Assembly (NCBI GenBank): GCA_025642065.1
Contig: JAODUP010000134.1
Coordinates: 227,001 to 291,000, forward strand
Source of the DNA: Paralvinella palmiformis
Taxonomy: Eukaryota; Annelida; Polychaeta; Terebellida; Alvinellidae
Direction: 5' to 3'
DNA: 64,000 nt
The first letter of the stretch is position 1, and each line of letters begins with the position of its first letter. Below, one piece after another: positions 1 through 11,993 of the stretch. The position numbers were made by a program, and so were the translations under genes. The notes beneath the pieces are model-generated. The model did no database searches. It worked only from the letters and a program-made list of their open reading frames with translations, and had not been told where the DNA came from.

Positions 1-86
1 TGTAAAGGTTTTTATCTAGAAATCCAAAGTGAGGAGTCCAATTTTCATTTGCATGAAACATGTGTGTGTGTGCACGTGCATGCATG

Positions 87-137
<51 letters not shown>

Positions 138-160
138 AAGAGAGTTAAAGATGTATTTAC
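1..160. repeat. AK9 intron start with (TG)n microsatellite
   Basis: Positions 61-135 are nearly pure TG with a short GCAT-rich interruption. The rest is intron sequence downstream of AK9 exon 4. Confidence 0.9.
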
Positions 161-310
161 CATGATGAGCCACTTCTTGTGAGTTTATTTTATCCTCAAT
201 CATCTTTGCAATGACATCATCAGGTATTGCCTCTCCCCTAAGTAACATTTCCTGACATTTGATGCCCATTTCCGTCGGAAGATCTAACGCTTGTTGTATT
301 ACCTGTTGAG
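161..310 (-). CDS. AK9: AK9 exon 4, NMP-binding segment
   Basis: Begins in phase 1 after a TATAG acceptor and ends in phase 1 at GTAAAT. It encodes the helical NMP-binding part with LLRGEAIPDD and the NSQEVAHHG motif. The open frame beyond the donor, into Thr-His repeats, is only read-through of the adjoining TG microsatellite. Confidence 0.83.
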
Positions 311-3300
311 CTATAAACACAATTATAAATTCCATTTATTTCAATCATTTTTAGCAAACAGCAGTATTCATAAATTTATTGGTGTACCTTACAGAGAATA
401 CCATACGGTAGAATAAAAAGGTGAAATAATTGTGGAAATCGGGGATGATATCAGAGATTTCCAAGAAAATGTCTAAAACTTACCATTTACATGCTCACAG
501 TTCCATTCTTGGGATAATTTCTGACAAATGGTCGTTTTACCAGCACCTGGCTTACCAAGTACAATGAAGCAGGTAGGTTTTGAATGGAGAAATCTCAATT
601 CAGCCTACAATTAGAGAAATATCACACACAATATTTGTGTAATATAATGAAGACGAGATTTAGCTGATATGCTTTTGTTACATCAATAGTTGTAATAATA
701 AGGTCATTATACTAAAAACATCATACATGATTCATGCAAAATCTTTTATGATTGGTAACTCTTCCTGGGTAACTTAATCTTAAATAACTATCGCATCATA
801 AAGGATGATTAAGGGAAAGACATGACACTCTACCTGGTCTTCATCATAAGGATCCTTATCCAGATTTCTTAGAAGTTCTGTAGTCTCAGCACTGAGATAA
901 CTCAAGTCAGGAATGCTCATTGGAGGTTCAAGTGAAATGGTGGGAAAACCCTCTGAGGCAGCAGCCTCACCTGCTGTTGAAGCCTCATCAAGCTAAACAT
1001 TATTACAGAAAATGTCATTTTATTTGGTAAATACAAAATGCATGTATTGTTGTTATAGATACAAGCTACCTGTCTAGATATCATGAATTTAAACATTTCT
1101 AACAATATACAAACAATCTTCTCCAAAAAAGTCCAATATTTTTATAACAAAAAGCTTTTAGACCTTCATATACTTAGACCTCAAAAAACGAGGCAAATTA
1201 GGTCATTAGCACTCTCTGAATTAACCAAAAACAATTCATCATAAAGAGTTTTACCTGTATTTTTAATTTGTTTCATTGCAATAGGGTATTTAAATTAAAC
1301 CTATTAAGAATATGTGTAGAAGAGTCAGTTCAGTGTTACATATATCTCAAAATGTCTCCTGTTAATCGAGCACTTGTGTATTGATAAAACTCAATTATGG
1401 ACACTATTGCCCAGACATTTTTTTTACCAGTATGTTTTACTCAATTTAAGATAATTAAGGCTTTGAATACTATTTTAGATTTAGACAAGTTTGTGCCACA
1501 ATAAGCAAGCAATAAATTATGCATTAAATAAATTTTGATTGTAATTTGATTTTCACCAAATAAAACCTAATTTTATCTTGCTTATTTCATGATTTCCACT
1601 TTTTTCTGCAGCAGTGGAATCAATCTTAGTCTAACTGAAAAAGTTAGACTACCACAAATATGAACTGCAATTGAACAGCTATTGATTGCAATAACACAGT
1701 ACTTAATTAGTAACAACCCAAAAAAGAACAAAATGCATAGCCATAATATAATTATGTCTAAATTTATTCAATAATCCATATTTGTATGATATCAGTGTTG
1801 CAGTTGTCGCTGCAGCTATAATTAATTAGTGCAGGCAGTGCAGGCCTCTAGTAAATTTATTCTCTCTTCAGCAGCATGCCACAACTGAAGTTGCCATTCA
1901 GTATAATCATGCTGCACATGTACAAAGGAACTACCAGAGTCATAGCTGCTGTATGTCATGTTTAGGCCCAGACCAATAGCAACAGTCCTAAATGTGTTGT
2001 CATGTGTTACTTCGAGATATACAATCATAGAGTAAATTTTGTATATATCTATAAAAATGTTAGTGGCAAAGTGTCTAGATAACTGAGTGACAAATGTCTA
2101 TAGTGACAAAATTCAGAGTTATTAATATGTCCATTTTACATATAATAAACTTCGTACACAGACCCTCTCTGCAACAATTGAAGCTCCAACATTTCCTTTC
2201 CACATGTATTAATAGAAAAATCTGGCTGATCTAGGTCCATCATTTACAAATGGATGCAGCAGTAAGTGATTATATTTACAGTACAAATATTTTATGATTG
2301 TGGTTATTGAACATTACTTCATCTATTATAGCACTAAATATATTATTTGTAATCGAACTGTTACATTTGTGGTTGACATTACAATTATAATTGATATTAC
2401 AGCTGTAGTTAACATTACAAATGTAATTGACATTTGTGATTGCTTTATAATTGTTCAATAACACTCAAGTTTCATGAAATAAACATTGCATAACAGAAAA
2501 TTACTTTTATAAGAGCATTGATATATATGATTCAGCAATGTACACTATCCAAAAGTCTAAATAAAAATGAAGTGATATTCAACCATTGGATTGGAGCTTA
2601 CAATGAGGTACTCCAGAACTAATCCATGAGGCAGCGCTGTGAACGACCCAGTCCTACTTGTGGGGCGCCCATAGTTACAGATCAGTTCCAGATCAGTTCC
2701 AGAACACCATTATCAGCTTTTTTTCCTCTTGATTCGTCTGTATTTGTTTTGATTATGGCGTCAAATAACGCAAATTCGAATATATGTCTTTAGTACAACT
2801 AAAAACCTAGCTAAGAAGATGTGGTGGCACAATTTCTGGTCAAAAACGGGAACTTATAGATAGGTGAGAAGAGCACCCTCCTCCGAGTTGTACAATAATG
2901 CTCGCGGTTCTGTGACCTGTATATTTCAATATGGGCAGGACGTGTAGGCTGAAATCAGTTTGATCTCAGTGCAAAATATCGAGTATTAGACCTAGACTCT
3001 ACTTGCTAATATTAATATTAAGAATGCTAGATATCCTGAAGAGCACACACAGGATTTTGAATAAAAATAAATATACAAGAATATTGTTCAAGGAAAAGCA
3101 CATATTAATCAGTATTAATCATTATGATTTACATTTTATGTATGATTGAGTCTCGGCTTCGTATGCACATATGCCTGTATAATTTATTTTCTGAACATAA
3201 TAAATTGGGTGGTATATCTACAAGAATATCATTGTTTTAATAGACGCAATTTCTAAGGATCTGAACTCTGGAATCAATCAATCAATCAATATGTTTATTT

Positions 3301-3321
3301 CAAACTCAATCTAGAATGGCA

Positions 3322-3365
<44 letters not shown>

Positions 3366-6355
3366 ATACACAAACTAAATGAAGCAAGTATGTGGTAGAT
3401 ACAGTTTGAGGTTGCACCAAAGATATTAAATCCGTACAAGGATGCAACCTGGTATGTTTTAACAGAAACAACAATAACAATATAGGGAAAAGGTTACATA
3501 TGTATTTTTGGTATCCACTTCAAAGCAATGCCACGAACACCATAAAATGTTGCTTTTTCAACAAAATATTGTGATCTATTATGTCAAATGCTTCAGAGAG
3601 GTCCAGAAATACTGCAAGTGTGATCAGGTTACTTTCAAGTGTAGCCAGAACATGGGCATAGAATTTGGAGACTGCATCAATAATAGAATGCGTCAATAGT
3701 AGAATGCAGAAAGACTTCATTTCCGTTGGCATCCAAAAATCAGATTAATGAATATCTCTCACTGTCTGACAAAAAGTTTGAAGAGATCTGCAGAGATTTC
3801 TATAATCAGAGGTAAAACATGCCTCATTATCTTGGTAGCAAATAGCACTAGTAATAATTTAATATATTATATACCGATATAGAATGATACTATATGAACT
3901 TATTTTTGGTGCATTAATTACAGGTAAAATAAATATTTCAATAAAATATAAACATATAATGGGACATTCATGGGCAGAATAATAGGTCTGGACTATATGC
4001 AGTCATAGAATCAAAAAGTGCCTCACACACAATTAACATTTAACGCTTTATTGGGTGGGTTTTCACGTCTGTCATCTCTACATACTTTACGGCATGAATC
4101 CATTTCTTAAATAGATCATTTTGTGATCAAGGAAATGATTAACCACCCCCTTTCATTGCATTGCAGCACACAACATAGAGTAGGCTTGATTATTAAAGCT
4201 ATTTGTGTTGAATTTCACTGATCATCCTAAGAAAATACAACTGTTTACTTGGCGTTTTGGGAATACCAAGGACTGGGTTGCTCGTAGCGCCATCTATCGA
4301 ATGGCTTTTGTGGGTAGGTTCCCTATTATCTTAATATTGGTAAACATTATTTAAAGTATGCACATAACTTAGCATCAATTGTGCCTTATTTTCCCATTTC
4401 TATGAACATACAGATGTTTTTAAATTAAAGAACTGAAGAGTATGTTCTAGATACAACATTAATTCATTATAGTTTTCAATGATATATGCAAATATGCTTA
4501 CCCAAAACTGCCAGTTCATGAGCTCATATGTCCATAACTCTTTTTCAAACAGATTTTCATATATCATAAAATCACCACATTAGTTACACAAGACAAATAA
4601 ATAAATTATGATCAGGCTTTCTTTGATATAATTTGTTTTAGTGAAATAATATACATAAATTCAAGACTGTATGATATATAACCAAATACATATGAATAAA
4701 TGACCACTTATAACTCTTAAAACATACTAATTAAATATATGAACATTATCTATATACAGGAACTACATGGTGTTAATAAAAAGTAGGCTGTTGCTATTGG
4801 TCTGGACCCAGACATACATCAAAATAGCTATAGCTCCAGCACTTCAACTGTGCATGTAATTCTAACATGGTATCATGCAGTATCTGGTGGTTGACTGACA
4901 TTTTTAAATGATGCTGCCAACTCCACTGAATTGTTTTTAAAGGGGAGATGTTAAAGACCCCCTGGGGACATAATACACTCTACCAGTTACCACCCTTGTG
5001 GTATTTCAGCTCTATCTTTCTGTGCTGCTATCCTAATTGAGTGGTGGAGGAGGAGTTATGAACAACCACTCAATAATAAAAAAGGGATCACACTTGAAAT
5101 AAATGCTTGCAATTTCTTGTGATAGATCATGAAATGAAAGACAATTAATTAAATCAATTATAAGTACAAGAATAATTATTTATCCCCCTTTATTTATTAT
5201 GTAATATTTATTAATTCAAACATGACTTCGTTAATAACTGCGAACTGAATATTGTCATGCATTAAATACACCATGGAAACAAGAAATGTGCCAGACCAAT
5301 AGCTATAAAATTGCGCTTACGGATCTGCACCTACAGCCACTTCATAAAAAATATTCCAGCTTTTTATTGTTATCATGAATCACATAATTCATTTATTACA
5401 GCATCTGTGAACACCATATTTCCAATTAACAAAGTCCATATCCCACTATTTGCACTGAGCTTTTTAAAAATAAATGTTGAATTGTTTACAACATTAAAAA
5501 TAAGATCTTCATTATTGGTTAAATAAATATGGAATCCCTGTCTACTCTATTGTATTATATTGTATTATATACACGGGCTCAGAACTTTTGTTTTAACAAA
5601 TTAATAATTTTACAATGTTTATTAACAGCCTACTAGAAACATTCAATACTGAACATACATTAACATTACCTAGTTAGGATAAAGAAAACAAGTAATGCTC
5701 AGGCAAATAATTTAACTGACAGTGAGTGGGTGCATGGGTAATGAGGTTTGTTATTGTTGTTTAAGTTAATGTTTGATAATATTTCAAATAGCAGATATTA
5801 TTTGGTATGGTATGACAATATAACTATGGATAACAGTTATGCCACTCACCCAAAATAATTTAATTCATGAACCCACAATCCCACATGTTAAATGATGTTT
5901 TTATTATGAAATACAACTTTATTCTCTCTAACTCAAATATATAGATAAATATATATATACTATAATTCTATATGGTATACCCGTATACATTAGCTTAAAA
6001 TTAAATAGCCATAGGCATAGGCATCATTTTTTTCTTAGCTCTATCCCACATTCAGGGATAATGATAATCACAATCACAATGCCTGTTGTCTTAGAAGTTA
6101 CATCTACTGATCTAGATGTAGATCTAGATCTAGATTCTAGTAGATCGACACTTCATTATTTGTTATTTACTTATACTAGTTATACTAATAGTGTTTATCG
6201 AACTGTAAATAATCACTGAAGCTAACTGTGGTTAAATCTATTTCTACACATTAACTAAAATACTATAACATCTCAAATTTGTATAACTTATATATTTTAA
6301 GGTATAATTAATTGGTGGAACGAAAACTTACTTTCGGCTCCTCGATACCCGCCAT
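161..6355 (-). CDS. AK9: Adenylate kinase 9-like nucleotide kinase, 5' part (exons 1-4; continues off left edge)
   Basis: Four coding exons on the minus strand (6332-6355, 834-992, 484-604, 161-310) join with matching phases to give 151 residues plus one base. The start is the ATG at 6353-6355, with A at -3 and G at +4. After an acidic leader come a DPYDEDQ stretch and a Walker A/P-loop GKPGAGKTT at residues 78-86, preceded by the SKPTCFIVL strand. A stretch matching the NMP-binding segment follows, ending KINSQEVAHHG. Leader, P-loop placement and the NSPEVxHxG-like motif match AK9, a multi-domain kinase that phosphorylates nucleoside mono- and diphosphates. Only the first of its kinase domains starts here; the rest lies left of position 1. 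Other AK family members lack this long acidic leader, but family assignment within AKs is by recognition, not by alignment. Transcription diverges from SOD1. Confidence 0.82.
484..604 (-). CDS. AK9: AK9 exon 3, P-loop exon
   Basis: Encodes the strand SKPTCFIVL and the P-loop GKPGAGKTT that binds the phosphate-donor nucleotide. Acceptor TTGTAG, donor GTAAGT, ending in phase 1. Confidence 0.85.
834..992 (-). CDS. AK9: AK9 exon 2 (53 codons)
   Basis: Acceptor TTTAG and donor CAG|GTA; phase 0 at both ends. It encodes the acidic leader ending KDPYDEDQ, just ahead of the kinase domain. Confidence 0.78.
3277..3740 (-). mobile_element. Decayed non-LTR retrotransposon (LINE) fragment
   Basis: On the minus strand a short frame contains AVFLDLSEAFDIIDHNILL, the first catalytic-Asp motif (A motif) of LINE reverse transcriptases of the CR1/Jockey kind. 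The low-coordinate end carries a (TTGA)n-type simple tail at about 3277-3290, as expected for a LINE 3' end. The copy is internally deleted and has stops. Confidence 0.65.
4936..5085 (+). mobile_element. SINE-B fragment
   Basis: In inverted orientation this matches the body of the elements at 7180-7555 and 12160-12510. Shared pieces include AAAGACCCC, ATACACTCT, and GAGTGGTGGAGGAGGAG followed by AACAACCACTC. The tRNA-like head is not recognisable. Confidence 0.45.
6332..6355 (-). CDS. AK9: AK9 exon 1 (8 codons)
   Basis: Encodes MAGIEEPK and ends at a GTAAGT donor in phase 0. It is followed by an intron of about 5.3 kb. The next exon continues in frame with LDEAS. Confidence 0.7.
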
Positions 6356-6484
6356 TGTTTCTAGGTAACTAAGGCTTCTGCATAGACTATATACCACAGC
6401 AAACGATTTCTACATCCGGTACTTCAGTAACCTGAGCGATATTGTGATGAAGATGCTGATAATAATAAAAATAATAATTACACG

Positions 6485-6527
6485 CATTATATATATATAT
6501 ATATATATTATATATAGATATATAGAT

Positions 6528-6579
<52 letters not shown>

Positions 6580-6651
6580 CATGCCACATAGTACAAGTTT
6601 ATACTTACATGATGATCTAGCTGTTTCACTAACATCATCAACTTATAACAT

Positions 6652-6709
<58 letters not shown>

Positions 6710-6735
6710 CTATATATATAAATATATATATGATA
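6485..6735. repeat. (TA)n and (GA)n microsatellites
   Basis: TA runs at 6487-6575 and 6652-6680 flank a GA run at about 6680-6706. They lie just upstream of the AK9 start. Confidence 0.9.
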
Positions 6736-6934
6736 AAACACCCATAGATACAATGAACTAGTCTACTCGCCCTCGGTTTTATTCGTCCGTCAGTTAGTTT
6801 CTCCCCATTTTATACCGTAACTAAGATGGGCTTCTTAATTAGTGTAACAAATTAACTAGATGGTAAAATGGCAGGTTGCGTTGGTAGATTTTTGTGTTCA
6901 GTCGTCGATCCCAGCCCTCACAGTCATTATTTGT

Positions 6935-7012
6935 TCGGATGCTGCGGTTGCAGCTCAGTCACTGGAGTCATTTAAGACCGGACTCCATGCATGCCTGTCT
7001 CCAAAGATGAGC
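6935..7012 (+). mobile_element. Possible LINE ORF C-terminal remnant
   Basis: The plus-strand frame AAQSLESFKTGLHACL resembles the extreme C-terminus common in CR1-like LINE proteins (a 'V..APSLxxFKxxLxxHL' pattern). It is very short, so only suggestive. Confidence 0.3.
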
Positions 7013-7179
7013 CAACTAGCAATACCTTATATATATATATATATATATATGGTCACGCACACTGCATGACTTAAATTTGTACAGACACTAGGCCACCACT
7101 CTCACTAGTGCAGCAGTACTCAATATCCAAGTTTGGATTTTGTACTTATTAGGAAGAAGAGAATAAATACAGACCAGCC

Positions 7180-7555
7180 CGCTGGTTGGTTTTGTTGTTC
7201 GGGGAGAATCCCCAGGCTGTCGCTTAATCGGCACAGCCTCTATGTTGGAGTGGTTGAGAAAACTCCTCCCCCACCACTCACAGGGGAGCAGTACGGAAAG
7301 ATGGAGCCGAAATACCATGAGGGTGGTCACTGCCAGAGTGTTTTACGTCCTCATGGGGTTTTTAACGTCCCCCTTTATTTTAAATAATTCAGTGGAGACG
7401 GCAGCGCCATTTAACGTCGTCAGCCACCCACGATGTAGTGAGCCGAGAAATTAATCCCTGGAAAAGTTTCGACCTCTTACAAGGTTCGTACCTGCGACCG
7501 TTGGCACCAAGTGCCGGGTGCTTAACCGCTAGGCCACCGGTGTTGTGTACCTAAG
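7180..7555 (-). mobile_element. tRNA-derived SINE (family B), copy 1
   Basis: Read on the minus strand, it begins near 7545 with a polymerase III A box-like TGGCCTAGCGG and a B box-like GGTACGAACC, then a body shared at high identity with 12160-12510 and weakly with 4936-5085 and 57520-57575. The shared piece CGGGGAGAATCCCCAG is a perfect hairpin. The open frames across it are shadows. Confidence 0.75.
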
Positions 7556-8375
7556 TGGGGGTCCGTCGATCTCGGCCTACGTCGATCTCGGCCCAGTTAT
7601 TCCAAGGGATTAACATTAAAATACTTGCTCACACCATATTGTCAATGGGCCGAAATCGACTGGGCCGAGTTCAACGTGGGTATCATAAATATATGTTGAT
7701 TTCGGCCCATATGGCATTAAAGTGTTTATTGTAGATGCGTGTTTGTATGTTGCCGATCTTGGCCCATGTCGTTTACTATATATATATATTCATAGGGTCT
7801 ACAGTGGCCGAGGGATAGTCTATTGGAATAATATAAATATCAAACGGTTTATTTTGAATAACAGTACTGAGTAACATGCCACCCACGGAGGCCTACAATC
7901 GTGGTCCGTATAGGCGGGCACATCCTCATAGGAGCTGGTGAGCAGAGCAGTCGCCGTTCTCGTATTCTGCCCAGAAGCGGAAGATCTTCTGCAGATCGAC
8001 TACGGCTCAATTGTACGACACATATTCCAACGTTTTAATGTATTGAGTGAAACAACTATAAGACTTCCTGCGCCAACCTTACTTGTTTACGCGCACAACT
8101 CAAACATGGCCAACAACCACAATCTACTCAATGAAACAATGCTAGAGCATCTAGAGACGACATAGACATGATAATTAGAAAGCGTAAAAGCACGTAGACA
8201 TTCACGTAACATTTAATTTTTGTACAAAAACACACATATATTTAATTAGGCCGACCATTTAATTATACACAACAAAACATGGGAATACCACTTTAACAAA
8301 CAAATAGGTGGGCCGAGATAGACGAGGGCCGAGGTCGACATGGGCCGAGATGGATGGGCCGAGATCGACGTGAGT
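7553..8375. repeat. Foldback-like array of GGGCCGAGATCGAC motifs
   Basis: About ten copies of a 14-bp motif close to GGGCCGAGATCGAC. The left cluster starts with two copies in reverse orientation (7564-7595), with two forward copies at 7646-7676. Single reverse copies lie near 7691-7710 and 7750-7770. A right cluster of four forward copies occupies 8310-8372. Ends are therefore inverted relative to each other, as in a foldback element or the subterminal repeats of a DNA transposon. No convincing protein is encoded between them. Confidence 0.65.
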
Positions 8376-9165
8376 CACTATACAGGCTTGGAGATATATG
8401 AGAAGTTACTGTTTGTTCTGAGTACACTGGGACCTGCAGAGTATGCACTGAATTATACGTATGAAGCCATATCCCAGCTAGAAGTTGTTGATAATTTTTT
8501 CCTGGTTCTCATGGAACTAAGACGATATACAAAAAAAATGAATTATCGAGGCTCTTTAACATATCTGACAATATTTTTGTACATGGACCCGCTTCGTGTC
8601 ATTGCAGTTGAGAGAGGTATATATATGGCCAGACTGTGACCTGGTGTGTTTCTTAGCACCAGATAGTTTCAAAGCCAAATTCCCTACAACAAGAGTAATT
8701 GTCGGCGGTACTGAATGCCCGATCAAGAAACCAAAATTGCCAAAAGCACAACAATCTACATACAGTACATGCAAAAATAGGAATACAATAAAGGTTTTGG
8801 TTGACATCACATCTGGTGGACTTTGTTCATATGTGTCTCCTGCATATGGTGGTTCCACCAGTGACAGACAAATCATGGAACGCAGCACAATGCCGTATGA
8901 TTGTGATCGTGGTGATTCGGTGATGGCAGACAAGAGGTTTGACCGTAGGTCAGTAAAATGTTTTTTGGGGGAACAGAAAATTGCATTCAAGAGTTCATGT
9001 TGAACGTTTTATTGGTCTAGCAAAAACTTACAAAATATTATTAAACCTCATGAACATGTCAGAAACCCAGTTATCATCAGACATTTGTTTAGTGTTGTGC
9101 AATTTCTGTTCATGTATCGATCATGCCTCATCATGCATAATACACATGCAAGTTTTTAAATGAAT
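8376..9165 (+). pseudogene. Dead PIF/Harbinger-ISL2EU transposase (DDE_Tnp_4 type)
   Basis: Three successive reading frames carry parts of one DDE transposase. The first (about 8376-8540) has HYTGLEIY, LGPAEYALNY and FFLVLMELRRY. The second (8596-8990) has IWPDCDLV, FKAKFPTTRVIV, GGTECPIKKP and SPAYGGSTSDRQI. The third (8984-9120) has SRVHVERFIGLAKTYKIL. At least two frameshifts separate them. A piece between the DKRF and HVER motifs is missing, and the expected first catalytic Asp (DGTE) reads GGTE. It begins where the motif array ends. Confidence 0.85.
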
Positions 9166-10612
9166 TTGAAACAATTGGAGATGGTGTATTTACTAAATAT
9201 TATTAAATAAACTGGTTTAGTTCAACATGTCAAATGCTATAGATTGCTAGTTTGTGGAATGAGAACAATATTCAACTACCAGACTAATTTATGGTGAAAA
9301 ACTTGGTGCACAATAAACATTATATAATTGTTGTCCAGTTAAATTGAATATGTTCAGCATATACATGTATGTACATACTAATTATAATATTTCCATTACC
9401 ATTTATACTCTTTCCCATTCACAAAAAAGTCATATGAACAGCTTTATCCAGCCTTTTATTCATACATATTTAATTATAACAAACTATCCATCTTTTTATT
9501 ACATCTGTCCTCTAATATTCTACTTATCAAGTTAAACAAGATCACTCCTATTACTTTGCTAGACAGCTAAGGTTTGATCTATTAAATACCCGAGGATGAT
9601 ATAAAATCTTATTTGTTATGGAGCAATTAATTACTGATTAATAATGGAGAATTAGTATCAAACACGTACACTCTATTGTGATTAACTCCTTCAGGGCAGG
9701 ATTCAATTAGTAAAATATATAAATAGTAAATGCATTTGACCATAAACAATGTTACAAGTTCTGATAAAGTTTTACTTTATATTTTTAGTCAACAGCAAAT
9801 GTGTCATAGGCTTAAAAATTTGCAGCTCGAAAAATTTGATTTATGCAAGTCGCCGGAAGCCAACTGCCACGCTCTATGAGGAAATATTTATATTACAACA
9901 TTAAAGTGACCTTTTAACTATGCAAACAACAGAACCAAAGAGAATATAATTTGCCTGGGATCCCTGAAGCACAAAGTAGTTTTGGACCGGGTTGCTCTGT
10001 GCTGCCACCTAGTGAATGCCCAGAAGACGGCTCTCAGAGTTTCCCAAAAACTATATATTTAACACTGGCTTCCTAACTTGTTGTGAATAGGTGTTGTTAG
10101 ATCGCGTTCCCCCAGAAACTGACGCGTGTGTGTACAGTATGTGTATAACCTAGTGTAAATAATATAACCTAGTGTAAAAAACAATACAATACATCAGTAA
10201 TATTCCATCGGTCACAAGACCTGCAGCATATTCCCGCCAATATAATCACATGATTCGGGGACCTTTGTTTATTGAGCAAGGCAGATTGTTTAAATGAAGT
10301 ATTACCAGAAGCATAATCATAACGGAAAATTTTTTAATATATATTGGCAGAACGAAACGGAGATGGTGTAAGTTTGTGCAGAGCGGCTATGTTACAGGAG
10401 GGTTTTGTTTTGTATGTTGGTGAACCAAATAAATACGAACAAATAGATTTATGTTGTGATTGTAAGCGTGGTCAAATGTGTCTGCATGTATATACGCCGA
10501 GTGGGTGAGCTCGGCCTGTGGGCGCCGCCATTTTGAAGTTGACGTCACCTGAGCGTGTCCCTTTAAACGAGTAACTCGTAACTTGTATCCCTGTTTTGTT
10601 TTTCCCTCTTAA

Positions 10613-11171
10613 AGGGATAGTTAACCATCAGAAAATATTTCTTAAGTGTGTAATGCTTAGGACAGTAACCAAAAAAATTCCAATAATAATCACGAAATAT
10701 ATCTAATCTCATAGATATAGGGAAATAATCCAAATCACTGGAGGGCCGCCATTACAGCTGCACCAGAAGCCAGATTCAAAGGCGGAAGGAGAAACTCAAA
10801 TGTTATGACGTCATATGAGCACTTTCTAGACTGACGCAGATTATAGCTGCTTTTGACCGTTAATATCTCAGCCATTTTTAATCATCTTCCTCTTCTAAAG
10901 TTCTTTCTGGCTCAAAATGATATGGTTGTATGCCTTTCATGACATAATTTTAGCAAGATAATTGCGTTTTGTTCTGGAACAATTCTTTGCTCACACTTGT
11001 TTACATGCTTTTGTTCGGGCCCACAGGCCATCAAAAGTCGATTAATCAGCGCTTTAAACTGGATTATTTAATGTGTGGATGATCGTTTACACATTTTGAC
11101 ATCGTTTATTATATTTGTGAGCATAGCTTTATTAGTTCTGAAAATTTGAAACCAAGCTAGTGGCTATCCCT
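10613..11171. mobile_element. TTAA-flanked MITE (piggyBac-like ends)
   Basis: Inverted ends AGGGATAG / CTATCCCT are each flanked by TTAA (10609-10612 and 11172-11175), the piggyBac target signature. The 559-bp interior has no coding frame. It holds a palindromic TGACGTCA-like site in a 70-bp segment repeated at 11340-11410. Confidence 0.65.
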
Positions 11172-11339
11172 TTAAACTGAATGTTAAATATTGAAACCAT
11201 TTATTGGGGCTTAATGGATAATTTGAATGTTTCTGGCTAATTATGAGGGCTATGTGGTCATGACTATCGTGTGAAGTCTAAACCAGCTTGATATTATCAT
11301 TCTCTCAGAACTGTTGGGTTAACCGGATTATGGTGAGAC

Positions 11340-11415
11340 AGGCGGGAAGGAGAAACTCAAATGTTATGACGTCATATGAGCACTCTCTAGACTGACGCAG
11401 ATTATAGTTGCTCTT
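11340..11415 (+). repeat. Partial second copy of the MITE interior
   Basis: A segment of about 75 bp starting GGGAAGGAGAAACTCAAATG repeats the MITE interior at 10784-10855 with few differences, but without the TTAA ends. Confidence 0.7.
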
Positions 11416-11940
11416 GATCGTTTCTGACACATTTCCCGAACTATAGATGTAAGCTAATTTCAAGCTTAAATACCATAACGGCTAGTGTTTCCTATGGCCA
11501 AAGTCTTCTATAAATATTTTCTATTCATCATTATATAGAATGCAAGATAGCTAGAATAAAATTACTGAGTCGTGGCATATAAGTAATTAATCAACCCGCG
11601 ATTTTAATTTTGATAATGTAATTAACAGGCGCAATTCATTGATTGATTCGCGACCAGACTGTGATTGGTGCATATTCGTTATCAACTTAAAGTACAAATT
11701 TAATTCATGGGGGGGGGGGTCTCAACATCAGGGATCGACATAAAGACGAAATATATAAACTATAAAGGTGGATCGAGCAGAACGCGCTGATAACTATTCG
11801 TGTAAAATGTTGGTCCAAAATTAACCACGAAATTAATCATTATCAAAATAAACAAACAAACGAAATCGCGGGAAAAATCATGTCGAGTAAAAAAAATATA
11901 CGTACACGCCGACGTCAGAGACACGCCGCCCCACGTCATA

Positions 11941-11993
11941 CTCTAGCCAAAGTGTGTAATACATACATATATATTACACTCTTTGCTCTAGCT
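11941..11993. repeat. Imperfect hairpin
   Basis: TCTAGCCAAAGTGTGTAATA is followed by its near inverted complement ending GCTCTAGC. It sits in a locally CpG-rich stretch (11880-12070). Confidence 0.5.

Larger units (their letters stand above)
993..6331 (-). other. AK9: AK9 intron 1 (5.3 kb)
   Basis: AT-rich non-coding sequence. It contains a decayed LINE reverse-transcriptase fragment (about 3277-3740), a (CA)n run (3329-3360), a SINE-B fragment (about 4936-5085) and two copies of a CTCF-like short motif (2622-2654 and 4270-4305). No other gene is seen. Confidence 0.7.

Noticed and set aside
45..335. Thr-His repeat protein end
   Set aside because: Read-through of AK9 exon 4 past its GTAAAT donor into a TG microsatellite.
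7480..7550. Possible tRNA genes here and at 12420, 14720, 42790, 44100, 58270
   Set aside because: A and B boxes are present but stems do not pair and each is followed by a repeated SINE body; treated as SINE heads.
8556..8990. 144-residue minus-strand open frame
   Set aside because: Antisense of the transposase pseudogene; no family likeness of its own.
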